A stretch of DNA of 64,000 nt, taken from contig JANQEQ010000097.1 in assembly GCA_028278245.1 (NCBI GenBank), positions 62,001 to 126,000 on the forward strand. The letters are read 5' to 3'. The position numbers were made by a program, and so were the translations under genes. The notes beneath the pieces were generated by a model. It ran no database searches. It had not been told where the DNA came from and saw only the letters and a list, made by a program, of their open reading frames with translations. Position 1 is the first letter of the stretch; each line of letters opens with the position of its first letter. Shown piece after piece: positions 1 through 7,975 of this stretch. Source of the stretch: Phycisphaerales bacterium. GTDB taxonomy: Bacteria; Planctomycetota; Phycisphaerae; Phycisphaerales; SM1A02.

Positions 1-159
1 GTTTTCAGCTTCGAGGTGTTGTATCCGTTCTTCAAGCCTGCTGAGGTGTTCCTGCCACTCCATTTGTTCTTCTGTGGGTGATTCCTCACCAATCGCGGTA
101 CCTGCCAGTGAACACGCTGTGATGATGGCTAGCCAGCCCCTCTCAAGCATCCGGTGCAT
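1..159 (-). CDS. 5' part of a secreted coiled-coil protein (truncated by window edge)
   Basis: An open frame starts at ATG 159 and runs leftwards off the window, giving 53 codons. The start is supported by a GGAG about 9 bases upstream. The product begins MHRMLERGWLA, followed by a short hydrophobic core (AIITACSLAGTAIG) that looks like a signal peptide. After it comes a Glu/Gln-rich heptad-like segment (EEQMEWQEHLSRLEERIQHL) typical of a coiled coil. Signal peptide plus coiled coil is also how the two porin-like proteins just downstream begin, so this may be a third member of that group. The conserved block that follows the coiled coil in those proteins is not visible here, so family membership is only a guess. 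A second in-frame ATG at 150 is possible. Confidence 0.6.
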   Translation of the reverse strand, partial: MHRMLERGWLAIITACSLAGTAIGEESPTEEQMEWQEHLSRLEERIQHLEAEN

Positions 160-360
160 GAACCTACACTCCATTGATCGACGGGACCGGCTCACCTGAT
201 ACCCGGCCGTATTGATCGCACGATGTCCAAAGGGCAACGATGCCCCGAGTCATGAGGTTTTTATCGGTCGGAGGGGGTGAATTCGTCCACACACAGACAG
301 GATTGCTTCCCTCCCTGGCACAGAAATCTCAATTCGTTCAATTCCTGATATCCATGCTGA

Positions 361-2265
361 TCAAAACATGAATTGCCATTGGCTCCTGAAAACCCACTGT
401 CCATCATCACCCCCGGTGTTGCTGCGCCAACCTGCTCCGCTGTTTGCCGCCATAAATTCCACTCGATCAAAGGCATAACCCACATCACAGGAAAGCTTGA
501 TCTGGTGGCCGGCAAAATAGTAGTTGCATCCCACGGTGAGCAGATTCAGATCATCCCAGCGGTAAACTATTACACCCCCGGGAATAGTGAGATCCGGGAT
601 GTCGTAATCGATCCATTCGTAGCGAAAATAGGCTTCCAGATTATCCGTGATGTGGAGTCCGCCGTGCACTATCAGACCCCATTGATCAAATTCACCGGCC
701 AAGGGGCTGTCCACGTGCCGGTAAACGGCGGCGGCATAAAGATTCGCCCCGCCAAATTCCAGCGAGAGATCAGCGGTGAGCGAGGTCACCTGGCGCTCAT
801 CGTTGTTGAATTGCGTCGCATCACCTACCGCGTTGAAACCACCGGTCCCGTAGTCATCCTGCTCCAGGTGTGCTGCCATTCCAATCAGGCAGCCAAAGTC
901 TTCGTTGGGTGGGCTGGTGAAATCACCAAACTGCTTCCATGAGCCGGCGGCAAGATATTCCACGCGCCCCGTCAGAGCCCATTCCACACGCTCCTCGTCC
1001 CAGCGACTGATAGTACTCCCGGAGCCGTCGGTCACCGCTGCAGAAAATCCGAAATGATCATTCTGGTAGTCAGCCCGAATACCGTCGACATAACCTCCGG
1101 AGAATATGCTGTTAACCACGGATCTTTCAATGGCCAACTGCTTGGCAAAGCTGACCAATAGTTCTCGCATGAATGGATTTTTAAACTTTCCCAAACGAAT
1201 CTCCCAGCCGTTATCCCACCGGTGGGCGATGTACGCCGCCACCATATCAAACACACCATCCCCGCGCCCGAAGTTCATGAGTAAAAAATACTTCCATTGC
1301 GGATTAATGATATTTCCTGAAAAGATCATCGCCATCCGTCTTGCTTCAAATCCGTAGCGGTGCTGATCGCTCTGTCCCGTGGCGGGATTCTGAATGGCCG
1401 CGTCATAAAACCGCTGCGCCGCTTCCTGCATAAAAGCCCGGTAGTCCGCTGCATTGTTAATAGCAATCGGATTGCCGTCTGCATCGGTGAAAGTAAGCCC
1501 TGAAAACAGAAGTTGTTCCTGGGTAGAACTGAAACCATCCACCCACCCATCAAAGAAATCGAGAATGACCTGGCGATCGGCGAAGGCAATGGCGTTCCAC
1601 GGCACATCGTTGTTTGCCGCAAGGTTTGCCAGAGCATTGATCACATTCACCCCCAGATTGGTCTGGAGCGATACAAGGTCAGCCAGAAGTTGTGCATCGG
1701 TTACGGCACCCACGGCAGCAACCCGGAAGTAGAAATCGCCGAAGCCGACTTCGTTATCGTAGAACGTCCCGAGCAGATCGTTGAGCGTGCCGTTGGCGGT
1801 CCCGTCGATGTCATCCTGATCCAGGGCCATCATCCCACCATCTGAATTGTTGTACACGGCCCAGAGATGAAAAACGCCGTTCATTTTCAGGGAGAAGTTG
1901 CCGTCCGCACTACCGATGATGAATCCGCCCTGGTAACCAGCGTTCATCCCATTCCCGAACAGGCTTGAGCGGGTATCCGCATCAGCCAGGACATCCCGAA
2001 CCAGTGTGGTCAGTTCCTCTTCCCGCTGAAGCGTCAACCACTGTCGCTCCTGTCTGAGTTGAGCCACTTCCTGGCGGAGCGTACTGATCTGCTGATGAAG
2101 CGAATTCTGTTCTTTTCCAATTGCCTGGTTGTCACAAACGAGCAGTAAAAAAAACAGAAGTCCAATAATGCCGAAGCGATTTCCGAATGCAGACACGTTA
2201 CTGCTCACTTTCCTGAAACTTGGTGCAAGGGAGGCGATGGGGATTGGGCATGATCCTTGAAACAT
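361..2265 (-). CDS. Porin-like outer-membrane beta-barrel protein with N-terminal coiled coil
   Basis: About 600 residues after signal removal. A hydrophobic segment (FGIIGLLFFLLLVC, roughly residues 30-44) acts as a signal peptide. It is followed by a heptad-rich coiled coil (QISTLRQEVAQLRQERQWL) and then a block shared with the next gene (VLADADTRSS, GNGMNAGY, GGF.IGS.DGNF). The remainder alternates polar and hydrophobic residues, is rich in Gly/Asp/aromatics, and ends in Phe (QWQFMF), as expected of an outer-membrane barrel. It is a clear paralogue of the 2456-4393 product. The likely role is a porin whose coiled coil contacts the cell wall; the substrate is unknown. The start is uncertain: ATG 2265 has a weak ribosome site, and GTG at 2208 or 2196 would give a shorter, more usual signal peptide. 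Confidence 0.75.
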   Translation of the reverse strand: MFQGSCPIPIASLAPSFRKVSSNVSAFGNRFGIIGLLFFLLLVCDNQAIGKEQNSLHQQISTLRQEVAQLRQERQWLTLQREEELTTLVRDVLADADTRSSLFGNGMNAGYQGGFIIGSADGNFSLKMNGVFHLWAVYNNSDGGMMALDQDDIDGTANGTLNDLLGTFYDNEVGFGDFYFRVAAVGAVTDAQLLADLVSLQTNLGVNVINALANLAANNDVPWNAIAFADRQVILDFFDGWVDGFSSTQEQLLFSGLTFTDADGNPIAINNAADYRAFMQEAAQRFYDAAIQNPATGQSDQHRYGFEARRMAMIFSGNIINPQWKYFLLMNFGRGDGVFDMVAAYIAHRWDNGWEIRLGKFKNPFMRELLVSFAKQLAIERSVVNSIFSGGYVDGIRADYQNDHFGFSAAVTDGSGSTISRWDEERVEWALTGRVEYLAAGSWKQFGDFTSPPNEDFGCLIGMAAHLEQDDYGTGGFNAVGDATQFNNDERQVTSLTADLSLEFGGANLYAAAVYRHVDSPLAGEFDQWGLIVHGGLHITDNLEAYFRYEWIDYDIPDLTIPGGVIVYRWDDLNLLTVGCNYYFAGHQIKLSCDVGYAFDRVEFMAANSGAGWRSNTGGDDGQWVFRSQWQFMF

Positions 2266-2380
2266 GCGGGCTCGGTTGTGATGGTGCGCGCCATTGAATC
2301 ATGAAGACCATCTGTAGATCCAGATGGCATCATAGACAGAGTGCCCGGTGACGTCATCCGTACTTGTGAAACACAAAAAG

Positions 2381-2413
2381 AAAACCGACCGGCCCATTGG
2401 ACCGGTCGGTTTT
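2381..2413 (-). terminator. Intrinsic terminator of the second porin gene
   Basis: A near-perfect inverted repeat with arms AAAACCGACCGG and CCGGTCGGTTTT forms a strong GC stem. On the minus strand it is followed by TTTTCTTTTT. It lies about 43 bases past the stop codon of the 2456-4393 gene, so that gene ends its transcript here and the 361-2265 gene needs its own promoter. Confidence 0.85.
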
Positions 2414-2455
2414 GATCATTGTTTCCCCAAGTGGGGATTGTGCTACAGATCGACT

Positions 2456-4393
2456 TTAGAAGGTCAACTGAAGCTGTGAACGGAAGACGAATTGTCCATC
2501 TTCGCCGCCCGTGTCGCTGTTCCAACCAAGGTTTGCGTTGGCAGCATACCATTCCACGCGATCAAAGGCGTAACCGAAGTCGGTTGTCCACTTGACCTGA
2601 TGACCGGAGAAGTACTTATTCACACCAAGGGTGAGAATGGCAAGGTCATCCCAGGAGTAGACTACAACATCACCGGGTACGGTCAGGTCCATCATGTCAT
2701 GGTCAGCATAGCTGAAGCGACCGAAGAGTTCGATGTCCTCAGTGACGTAGACGCCACCCTGAATGACGAAACCGATCTGATCGAGGTCACTCTGCCAGTT
2801 GAAGTCCGTCTGCGTATCCAATGCACGGTACACAAACGCACCATAGAGGTTGGCACCACCGAATTCCATCGAGGCATCAACCGTGAAGGTCAGGTTTTCC
2901 ACTTCGTAGTTATCAAATGCACCTACAGCGTTTGTGCGTGATGCATTCTGGTTAGCCGTCCAGGTTCCGGTACCGAATTCACCTTGTTCGTAGTGAACGG
3001 CAGCACCGAGCATGAAGCCGAATTCCTCACCACGGGGGCTGGTGAAGTCGGAGAACTGCTTCCAGTCGCCGGCGAAGATGTACTCACCGCGGAAGGTGAA
3101 TGCCCAATCGGTGTCAGGAACATCCCAACGTGTGTTGCGCCGGTTGGCCCCATCGGTGAAGGCACCCTGGAAATGGAACTTGTCATCGATGTAATCAAGC
3201 AGAACACCCTGGGTACGACCACCGGTAAACTGGGCATTGAACATTGAACGATCGGCAGCCTGTTGCTTGCTGGCGCTGACGATTTGCTCACGCAGCAGCG
3301 GAGCAGTCATCTGACCAAAGGTGAGCGACCAGCCGTTGCCAAAGTCATACTGAATCCAGGCATCGAGCAGATCAAAGTTCCCATCACCATTACCAAAGTC
3401 ACCGTAGATCATGTACTTCCAGTTGGGATTGACGACATGACCGGAGAATTTCAGTCGGACGCGCCGGGCATCAAAGCCGTAGCGATGATTGTCGGCGTTG
3501 TCGCCGTTCTGGATCTGACCCTGCATCCATTGCTGCATCGCAAATTGCATGGCGGCGGGATAGCCTCCATTGACAAATTGGGCCAGTGTGAGAGTGCCAC
3601 CTGTTGGATCCGCAGGATCCAGGACAATCATGTTGAGGTAGAACCAGTTCTGCACTGGTGCGGGTAAACCGGCGAGCAGGCCATCCATGTAGTCGACCCA
3701 TGCCTGCTGGTCTTCATAAGCAATCCCGGCCCAGCCGGTACCGGGACCAGCATTAGTAAATGACAAGTGAGGAAGGTTGCCGTAGTTGGCGATCCAACCT
3801 GAAGTGTTAATAAAACCTACGTAGTTCGGCAGTCCGCCGCCGAAAAGTACGTCCAGGTAGAGAAGACCCATGTAATAGTTTACGTAAGCGTTGTTTGGAG
3901 GAACCGAGAAGTTTGGAGGCAGGAATGGACCAAAGAGGGGAAGGTCCGCCCAGAAGCCCGCATATGCTCCTCCCATATCATTGAAGGAGTGATCTGCGTC
4001 TCCTGTCAGCATTTCCTGATCGAGGAATGCCATACCGCCTTCACTGTTGTTATAGACAAAGCGGAACTGAACCAGGCCATTGATTTTGAGCTTGAAATTA
4101 CCATCGGTGCTGCCAATGACGAAACCGCCATCGTAGCCGGCGTTCATCCCATTCCCGAGAAGACTTGAGCGGGTATCCGCATCAGCCAGTACATCCTGAA
4201 CCAACCCACGGATTTCATCGGCACGCTGTTCCGTAAGCCAGTTATCCTCGGTTTTGAGCTGAGCCACCTCGGCTCGCAACGCGGCAATCTCCGCTCGTAG
4301 CGAATCTGTGTTTGTCTCATTCGCGAAGCTGGCGCCAGTTAGTGTCAGCGCCGAAACACCCGCGAGGAGACCAACGCGCGTCGTAAGACTCAT
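2456..4393 (-). CDS. Porin-like outer-membrane beta-barrel protein with N-terminal coiled coil
   Basis: 645 residues, starting MSLTTRVGLLAG with a clean signal peptide (cleavage near ASFA-NE) and a good ribosome site (AGGAGAG) 7-8 bases before the ATG. A coiled coil (LRAEIAALRAEVAQLKTE, about residues 33-55) precedes the block shared with the neighbour (VLADADTRSSLLGNGMNAGY). The C-terminal half has many regions alignable to the 361-2265 product (for example FRFVYNNSEGG, DNHRYGFDARR, KYFSGHQVKW) and ends in LQLTF, a typical barrel-ending Phe. The insertion between about residues 150 and 290 differs between the paralogues and is rich in Pro/Asn/Gly. The pair is probably a duplication, each copy with its own transcript. 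The leader contains a stem (GGACGC/GCGTCC, 4416-4447). Confidence 0.8.
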   Translation of the reverse strand: MSLTTRVGLLAGVSALTLTGASFANETNTDSLRAEIAALRAEVAQLKTEDNWLTEQRADEIRGLVQDVLADADTRSSLLGNGMNAGYDGGFVIGSTDGNFKLKINGLVQFRFVYNNSEGGMAFLDQEMLTGDADHSFNDMGGAYAGFWADLPLFGPFLPPNFSVPPNNAYVNYYMGLLYLDVLFGGGLPNYVGFINTSGWIANYGNLPHLSFTNAGPGTGWAGIAYEDQQAWVDYMDGLLAGLPAPVQNWFYLNMIVLDPADPTGGTLTLAQFVNGGYPAAMQFAMQQWMQGQIQNGDNADNHRYGFDARRVRLKFSGHVVNPNWKYMIYGDFGNGDGNFDLLDAWIQYDFGNGWSLTFGQMTAPLLREQIVSASKQQAADRSMFNAQFTGGRTQGVLLDYIDDKFHFQGAFTDGANRRNTRWDVPDTDWAFTFRGEYIFAGDWKQFSDFTSPRGEEFGFMLGAAVHYEQGEFGTGTWTANQNASRTNAVGAFDNYEVENLTFTVDASMEFGGANLYGAFVYRALDTQTDFNWQSDLDQIGFVIQGGVYVTEDIELFGRFSYADHDMMDLTVPGDVVVYSWDDLAILTLGVNKYFSGHQVKWTTDFGYAFDRVEWYAANANLGWNSDTGGEDGQFVFRSQLQLTF

Positions 4394-4915
4394 GTTTTGA
4401 CTCTCCTAATCTTTCGGACGCCCTGGCAGACTGTAAGCCTTGCGTCCTTGACATCCACCCGTACGCCATAATCCAGGCCAACGAGGCCCGGGGCGAACGT
4501 GATTAATCGATATCGGCCGAACAATGCCGATCCATTCAAAGCGCGGGATGATACTCTTTTCCCCGTGGCTTTCTACACCAAGAGTGGTTTATCAACAATT
4601 TCTTTCGCCTGTCTGAAAACGATTGACTTTTCAATCGTTCTAACCCGTGATAATTCAACATGTTGTGAATGCGTCTGAACGTATCGAAATCAATCAACTG
4701 GTGTAAAATTTTCAACAAATTTTCCCCAATCGAGCTTCGAAAAAAAATTTGGATTATTTCATCCAGCCCCTGTTTCAACCCTGAAAAGTCGGTTGTACGG
4801 CTCGGACTCGACAAACGATTGATTTTCAGATAGGGCATTTTCCGCTCGGAATCAGCCCACATTCAGCCACGAATACCCACGATGAGGTTGCGATCCTGCC
4901 GCCGATCTTTCTGCC
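4394..4915. other. Intergenic region upstream of porin gene
   Basis: About 520 bases, AT-rich around 4560-4800. It contains the porin leader with an inverted repeat near 4416-4447 and a TTGACA-like element near 4448 whose orientation does not fit a gene. An open frame at 4536-4862 on the minus strand has no recognisable protein features and low-complexity AT-rich codons, so I do not call it a gene. I see no RNA gene or repeat here. Confidence 0.4.
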
Positions 4916-5125
4916 TTATCGACCGCGCTTGAGCCGGTATATCCATCGACCAAATTCCAGTATGGCGCGCCACCGTTCAATCCGGGATATGCCTGTTAAT
5001 GAATCAGTTCCAAATGCGGTTTCTCTTCGCCACTTCCAATATGCATTTTGTGGCTTATATCCAGTCCGAACTGCCAGCCAGACAAGCTCCCACAAGCCAC
5101 CAATTGTATCCATGAGGCGCACCAT
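4916..5125 (-). CDS. Small W-rich hypothetical protein
   Basis: 69 residues starting MVRLMDTIGGLWELVW. It has an evenly spaced aromatic/basic pattern (AYWKWRRETAFG, then EFGRWIYRLKRG) that looks protein-like rather than random, and resembles small uncharacterised proteins I associate with planctomycetes. The family has no function that I can name. AGG lies about 8 bases upstream of the ATG as a modest ribosome site. The amphipathic N-terminal stretch could sit at the membrane. It stands alone between the porin gene and the tRNA. The evidence is composition and motif feel only; an overlapping plus-strand frame at 4929-5285 looks less convincing. Confidence 0.5.
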   Translation of the reverse strand: MVRLMDTIGGLWELVWLAVRTGYKPQNAYWKWRRETAFGTDSLTGISRIERWRAILEFGRWIYRLKRGR

Positions 5126-5283
5126 AAATTTACCTGTATTCGCATCCTTAGATGGGTGGATCTACCGAATGTTTCCGCAGTGTACCAGCGACATTTTACT
5201 TGTGCTCATTGCAAAACATTGTTCTTATATAAACAGAATCATAATGCACGTCTGTTGTACGGTACCTGAAATATCAAATACAT

Positions 5284-5330
5284 AACCAGACGTTGATCGA
5301 AGCTCCGACTCGATCGACGTCTGGTTTTTT
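5284..5330 (+). terminator. Orphan intrinsic terminator on the plus strand
   Basis: A long hairpin with arms AACCAGACGTTGATCG and CGATCGACGTCTGGTT (one mismatch) is followed directly by TTTTTT on the plus strand. No convincing plus-strand gene lies upstream, so it may end a small RNA or an antisense transcript to the small protein gene at 4916-5125. Confidence 0.7.
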
Positions 5331-5430
5331 CATTCATTTGATTGTCAACAAGCGTGGAATGGTCCTAATTCCATGAAGCGCCGCTGTTTGGGCACGGCAT
5401 CAACTGCGGTTCGTATTACTCCTGCACATC

Positions 5431-5468
5431 AACAAAAAAAGCTCGTGGCAGGCAGGCCACGAGCTTTG
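5431..5468 (-). terminator. Intrinsic terminator of tRNA-Ala
   Basis: Read on the minus strand, perfect arms AAAGCTCGTGGC and GCCACGAGCTTT with a short loop are followed by a run of T. The hairpin starts about 5 bases after the tRNA 3' end. Confidence 0.88.
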
Positions 5469-5472
5469 AATG

Positions 5473-5545
<73 letters not shown>

Positions 5546-5655
5546 TAAGTGAATCAATCAGATTGCCTCACAGGTTACTCCCGCTTCTACTGCTATTCAA
5601 GACCGCAACTGCGAAGAATCAGGGTAATCGCAAAGTCGTGGGTTTGGAATAAGAC

Positions 5656-5701
5656 GCTACGCCGCAAGCGGCGAAGCTGTTCAAGCCGCTTGCGGCGTAG
5701 C
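5656..5701 (-). terminator. 17-bp perfect inverted repeat, probable terminator of the PEP-CTERM gene
   Basis: The arms at 5656-5672 and 5685-5701 are exact reverse complements (GCTACGCCGCAAGCGGC) around a 12-base loop. It lies 31 bases after the stop of the 5732-6346 gene. The T tract on the minus strand is weak, so it may act as a stabilising 3' hairpin as much as a terminator. Confidence 0.6.
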
Positions 5702-5731
5702 ATGTTGATCATAATGTGTGTGTGCGGGGAA

Positions 5732-6346
5732 CTAACTCCGCTTGCGTCTGGTATGGATGAGCATGGTGCCCAGACCGAGCAGAAGAAGTGGTCCAGGCGT
5801 GGGAACGACGCTGTATTTCAGGGGCAAGGATCCGCCGTTATCGTAAAAATGATTGGCATTTCCGATAACGGAATGTTGTACATCCCCAAGCTGTCCGGTC
5901 AGATCCGAGGCGGTCTTTTCAGATAACAGACCGGTATGCAGGCTGCCAAGGACATCCTCTACAGATGGAGATTGCAGGATCAGTGACTGGAAAAGATTAT
6001 CCAGGCTGATATCGGGATTGAATGGATCGCCCGGCAGTGCGGGATTCCACGGCGGATCCAAGTTATCAATAGGATCGATCTCCTTATCCTGATTGGAATG
6101 AGGATCGGGGCCTCCTCCCCCACCTCTGACAATATCCTGATTGGAATGGCCGATGGGATCGCTGTCCGTAGGCGATGGATCCTTTTCCCCACTTGCCCCT
6201 TCATCCAGGGTAGATCCACCCCCAATGATGTGAAGATCGTTCGTAAAAGGATTTTCGATACCAGCAAAAGCTGACGATGACAGCACGATTGACAGAATCG
6301 TGATTCCACCGACACGCCACTGTAAAATTCTTTGTTGGTTGAACAT
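5732..6346 (-). CDS. PEP-CTERM-type sorted surface protein
   Basis: 204 residues. I chose ATG 6346 because AGGAGAT stands 8 bases upstream and a signal peptide follows at once (GGITILSIVLSSSAFA, about residues 13-28). The mature part is Gly/Asp/Pro-rich and contains two copies of HSNQD. The C-terminus carries a sorting signal: VPTPG, then a hydrophobic stretch (PLLLLGLGTMLI), then HTRRKRS. In PEP-CTERM systems an exosortase removes this tail at the inner membrane, and this window encodes one at 25691-26632. The gene starts 16 bases after the stop of the XRE/TPR regulator upstream, so the two are probably one transcript. The molecular function of the mature protein is unknown. Confidence 0.8.
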   Translation of the reverse strand: MFNQQRILQWRVGGITILSIVLSSSAFAGIENPFTNDLHIIGGGSTLDEGASGEKDPSPTDSDPIGHSNQDIVRGGGGGPDPHSNQDKEIDPIDNLDPPWNPALPGDPFNPDISLDNLFQSLILQSPSVEDVLGSLHTGLLSEKTASDLTGQLGDVQHSVIGNANHFYDNGGSLPLKYSVVPTPGPLLLLGLGTMLIHTRRKRS

Positions 6347-6362
6347 GATGGTGATCTCCTGC

Positions 6363-7619
6363 CTAATTGTTACGGACAACTTGTGCAGTTTGAAGAATTT
6401 GCCAACCAGTATCACGGAAAGTGGGATAGCGTCCCATGGTTCCCGCAATAAGACGAACGTCATCGCGATCGATGACTTGAGGTATTTCAAAGCCGGTTGC
6501 GTCTTTGGCGCGTTGCCAGCGGGTATATTGCATGGTGAATGCACGTTCCCGCAATGACCAGTTGTCCAGGCGGTCGGCGATTTCATCCGCTTTATTAGTA
6601 CAAATCGCCATGTGATGCTGAAGGGTCGGCTCATCGGTGAGATGTCTCAGAGCGATGTTGCAACCGAAAATGCACCACCAGCCATAGCTTTCCAGCCAGT
6701 CACCGACCGGACCATTTTCCTGGTCGGTATCGATAACCGCATCCAGCTTTTCGATAATGATTTTGAGTGCCTCGTCAGGCTCTTTCTGTCCCAGCGCCGC
6801 TTCCACTTCGATCATGCCTCCTTCGCAGGTGTGGGCAATACCCGCAAAGGAGTCATCATCCAGATCTCGTGCTAGTTGACGGTAAAGCTTTGCTGAAGAT
6901 TGCAAGTGTTGTTGGGCACGAAAACCATGGATTGTCGTGTTGTCTGGATCCTGACTGATCAGGCGGCGAAGCGTATGCCCGCTGACATAGTGAGCAAATG
7001 CCTGGGTCTTACGATCACGGATACTTTCAGGTGGATGATTCTGATACCAGTCAATCAATCCCTGAGCGATTGCCTCTGCTTCTGTCAGTGACCAGAGCGT
7101 GTAATACGCATTGGCGAGGTTCGATTGCAGCATACGCCGGAAATCAGATGAAATTGGATTCTCCCGTAATCCCTGCTGGACGACTTCCAGCACGTTGGCG
7201 AAACGACCCTGACCGTCCCAACCGCCTGCCTGCCGGTTGCAGGCACGGGCACGCTCTTCCGGTGTGGTTGCTGCTTCATATGCCTGCTTCCCCAAATCCA
7301 CCATCAGGGCATACTGGCCTTGGCGGTGAGCCATTTTCGCAGCTTCATCGAGCGCTTCGTAATCCGAGTTGGGGAGGGTAGCATCACCCTGAGCGGGATC
7401 CTGCCTCCAGAGAGTCGAAACAAGTGTTCCTACCGGCCAATCGAGCACATTGGCAAGATCGACAACCAGATCCAGTTTGGGGATTCCACTCCCCGGGACC
7501 AATTTTGTGGGGTCACGTCCCAGCACCCTTGCTAACTCCTTGCGGCTCCAGCCTTTATATGCTTGAGCCAACTCGATCAACTGTTTCAGACGCGCTCGGC
7601 GCCTCCCAGCCATGTCCAT
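6363..7619 (-). CDS. XRE-type helix-turn-helix protein with TPR-like repeats
   Basis: 418 residues from ATG 7619, chosen over the upstream ATG 7673 because AAGGAG stands about 7 bases before it. Residues about 5-75 form an XRE/Cro-like DNA-binding domain (RLKQLIELAQAYKGWSRKEL, then ARVLGRDP..LV). The rest is alpha-helical with TPR-like units (QGQYALMVDLGKQAYEAA, LQSNLANAYYTLWSLTEAEA). This is the layout of cytoplasmic regulators that sense a ligand or peptide through the TPR part, although no ligand can be inferred here. It is followed after 16 bases by the PEP-CTERM gene, which it may control. No other regulated gene is evident. Confidence 0.7.
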   Translation of the reverse strand: MDMAGRRRARLKQLIELAQAYKGWSRKELARVLGRDPTKLVPGSGIPKLDLVVDLANVLDWPVGTLVSTLWRQDPAQGDATLPNSDYEALDEAAKMAHRQGQYALMVDLGKQAYEAATTPEERARACNRQAGGWDGQGRFANVLEVVQQGLRENPISSDFRRMLQSNLANAYYTLWSLTEAEAIAQGLIDWYQNHPPESIRDRKTQAFAHYVSGHTLRRLISQDPDNTTIHGFRAQQHLQSSAKLYRQLARDLDDDSFAGIAHTCEGGMIEVEAALGQKEPDEALKIIIEKLDAVIDTDQENGPVGDWLESYGWWCIFGCNIALRHLTDEPTLQHHMAICTNKADEIADRLDNWSLRERAFTMQYTRWQRAKDATGFEIPQVIDRDDVRLIAGTMGRYPTFRDTGWQILQTAQVVRNN

Positions 7620-7894
7620 CACCAGCTCCTTCTTCCTAACCAAGGAGGGTTTACCGTAATCCAGTGGTGCCACCTCGCTGGTTGCACCTACATCCCTATA
7701 CGTAAAAAAACCATTAAGAGTTGCTGAATGCCTTTTTTCTCCCCCCGGAAAAAAAGCTTCCGGAAGAACCTGGGCAACTTTCCGAAGGATAATGCGACCC
7801 GTGATGTATCACTCGGTATATCACAAATAGCTCGTTTCCTCCCTCTGGAATCGAAAACGCAAGGCACCTCGTGCCTTCTTCTCCTCCTCTTCCT
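7620..7894. other. Intergenic region with small hairpins
   Basis: Between the XRE gene and the RAYT-like gene there is no convincing ORF. Visible structures are a CCGGAA/TTCCGG repeat at 7745-7763, and a perfect short hairpin AAGGCAC-ctc-GTGCCTT at 7861-7877, just before the terminator at 7895. A short transcript read on the plus strand would contain both. Confidence 0.4.
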
Positions 7895-7931
7895 CCCCCC
7901 TGTCGCCGGAGCACAGCGATGGGGGGTTTTT
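7895..7931 (+). terminator. Orphan intrinsic terminator on the plus strand
   Basis: The stem CCCCCC..TCGC pairs with GCGA.GGGGGG, with a small bulge, and is followed by TTTTT. No plus-strand gene precedes it. It faces the 3' end of the minus-strand gene at 7976, whose T tract would be on the wrong side, so it must serve a plus-strand transcript. Confidence 0.6.
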
Positions 7932-7975
7932 ATCTGAATTCGGGAAAATGGCCTGTTGACTGCCTGGTCATAGTC

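Noticed and set aside
373-942. 189-residue plus-strand ORF opposite the first porin gene
   Set aside because: It is the antisense shadow of a gene with signal peptide, coiled coil and barrel end; its own sequence has no features.
4536-4862. 108-residue minus-strand ORF upstream of the porin gene
   Set aside because: AT-driven composition, no ribosome site worth noting and no protein motif.
4929-5285. 118-residue plus-strand ORF
   Set aside because: Overlaps the more protein-like minus-strand frame and has no recognisable family; its stop coincides with the start of the terminator, which leaves some doubt.
7728-7937. 69-residue plus-strand ORF
   Set aside because: It reads through the terminator hairpin at 7895-7931 and has low-complexity Leu/Pro content.
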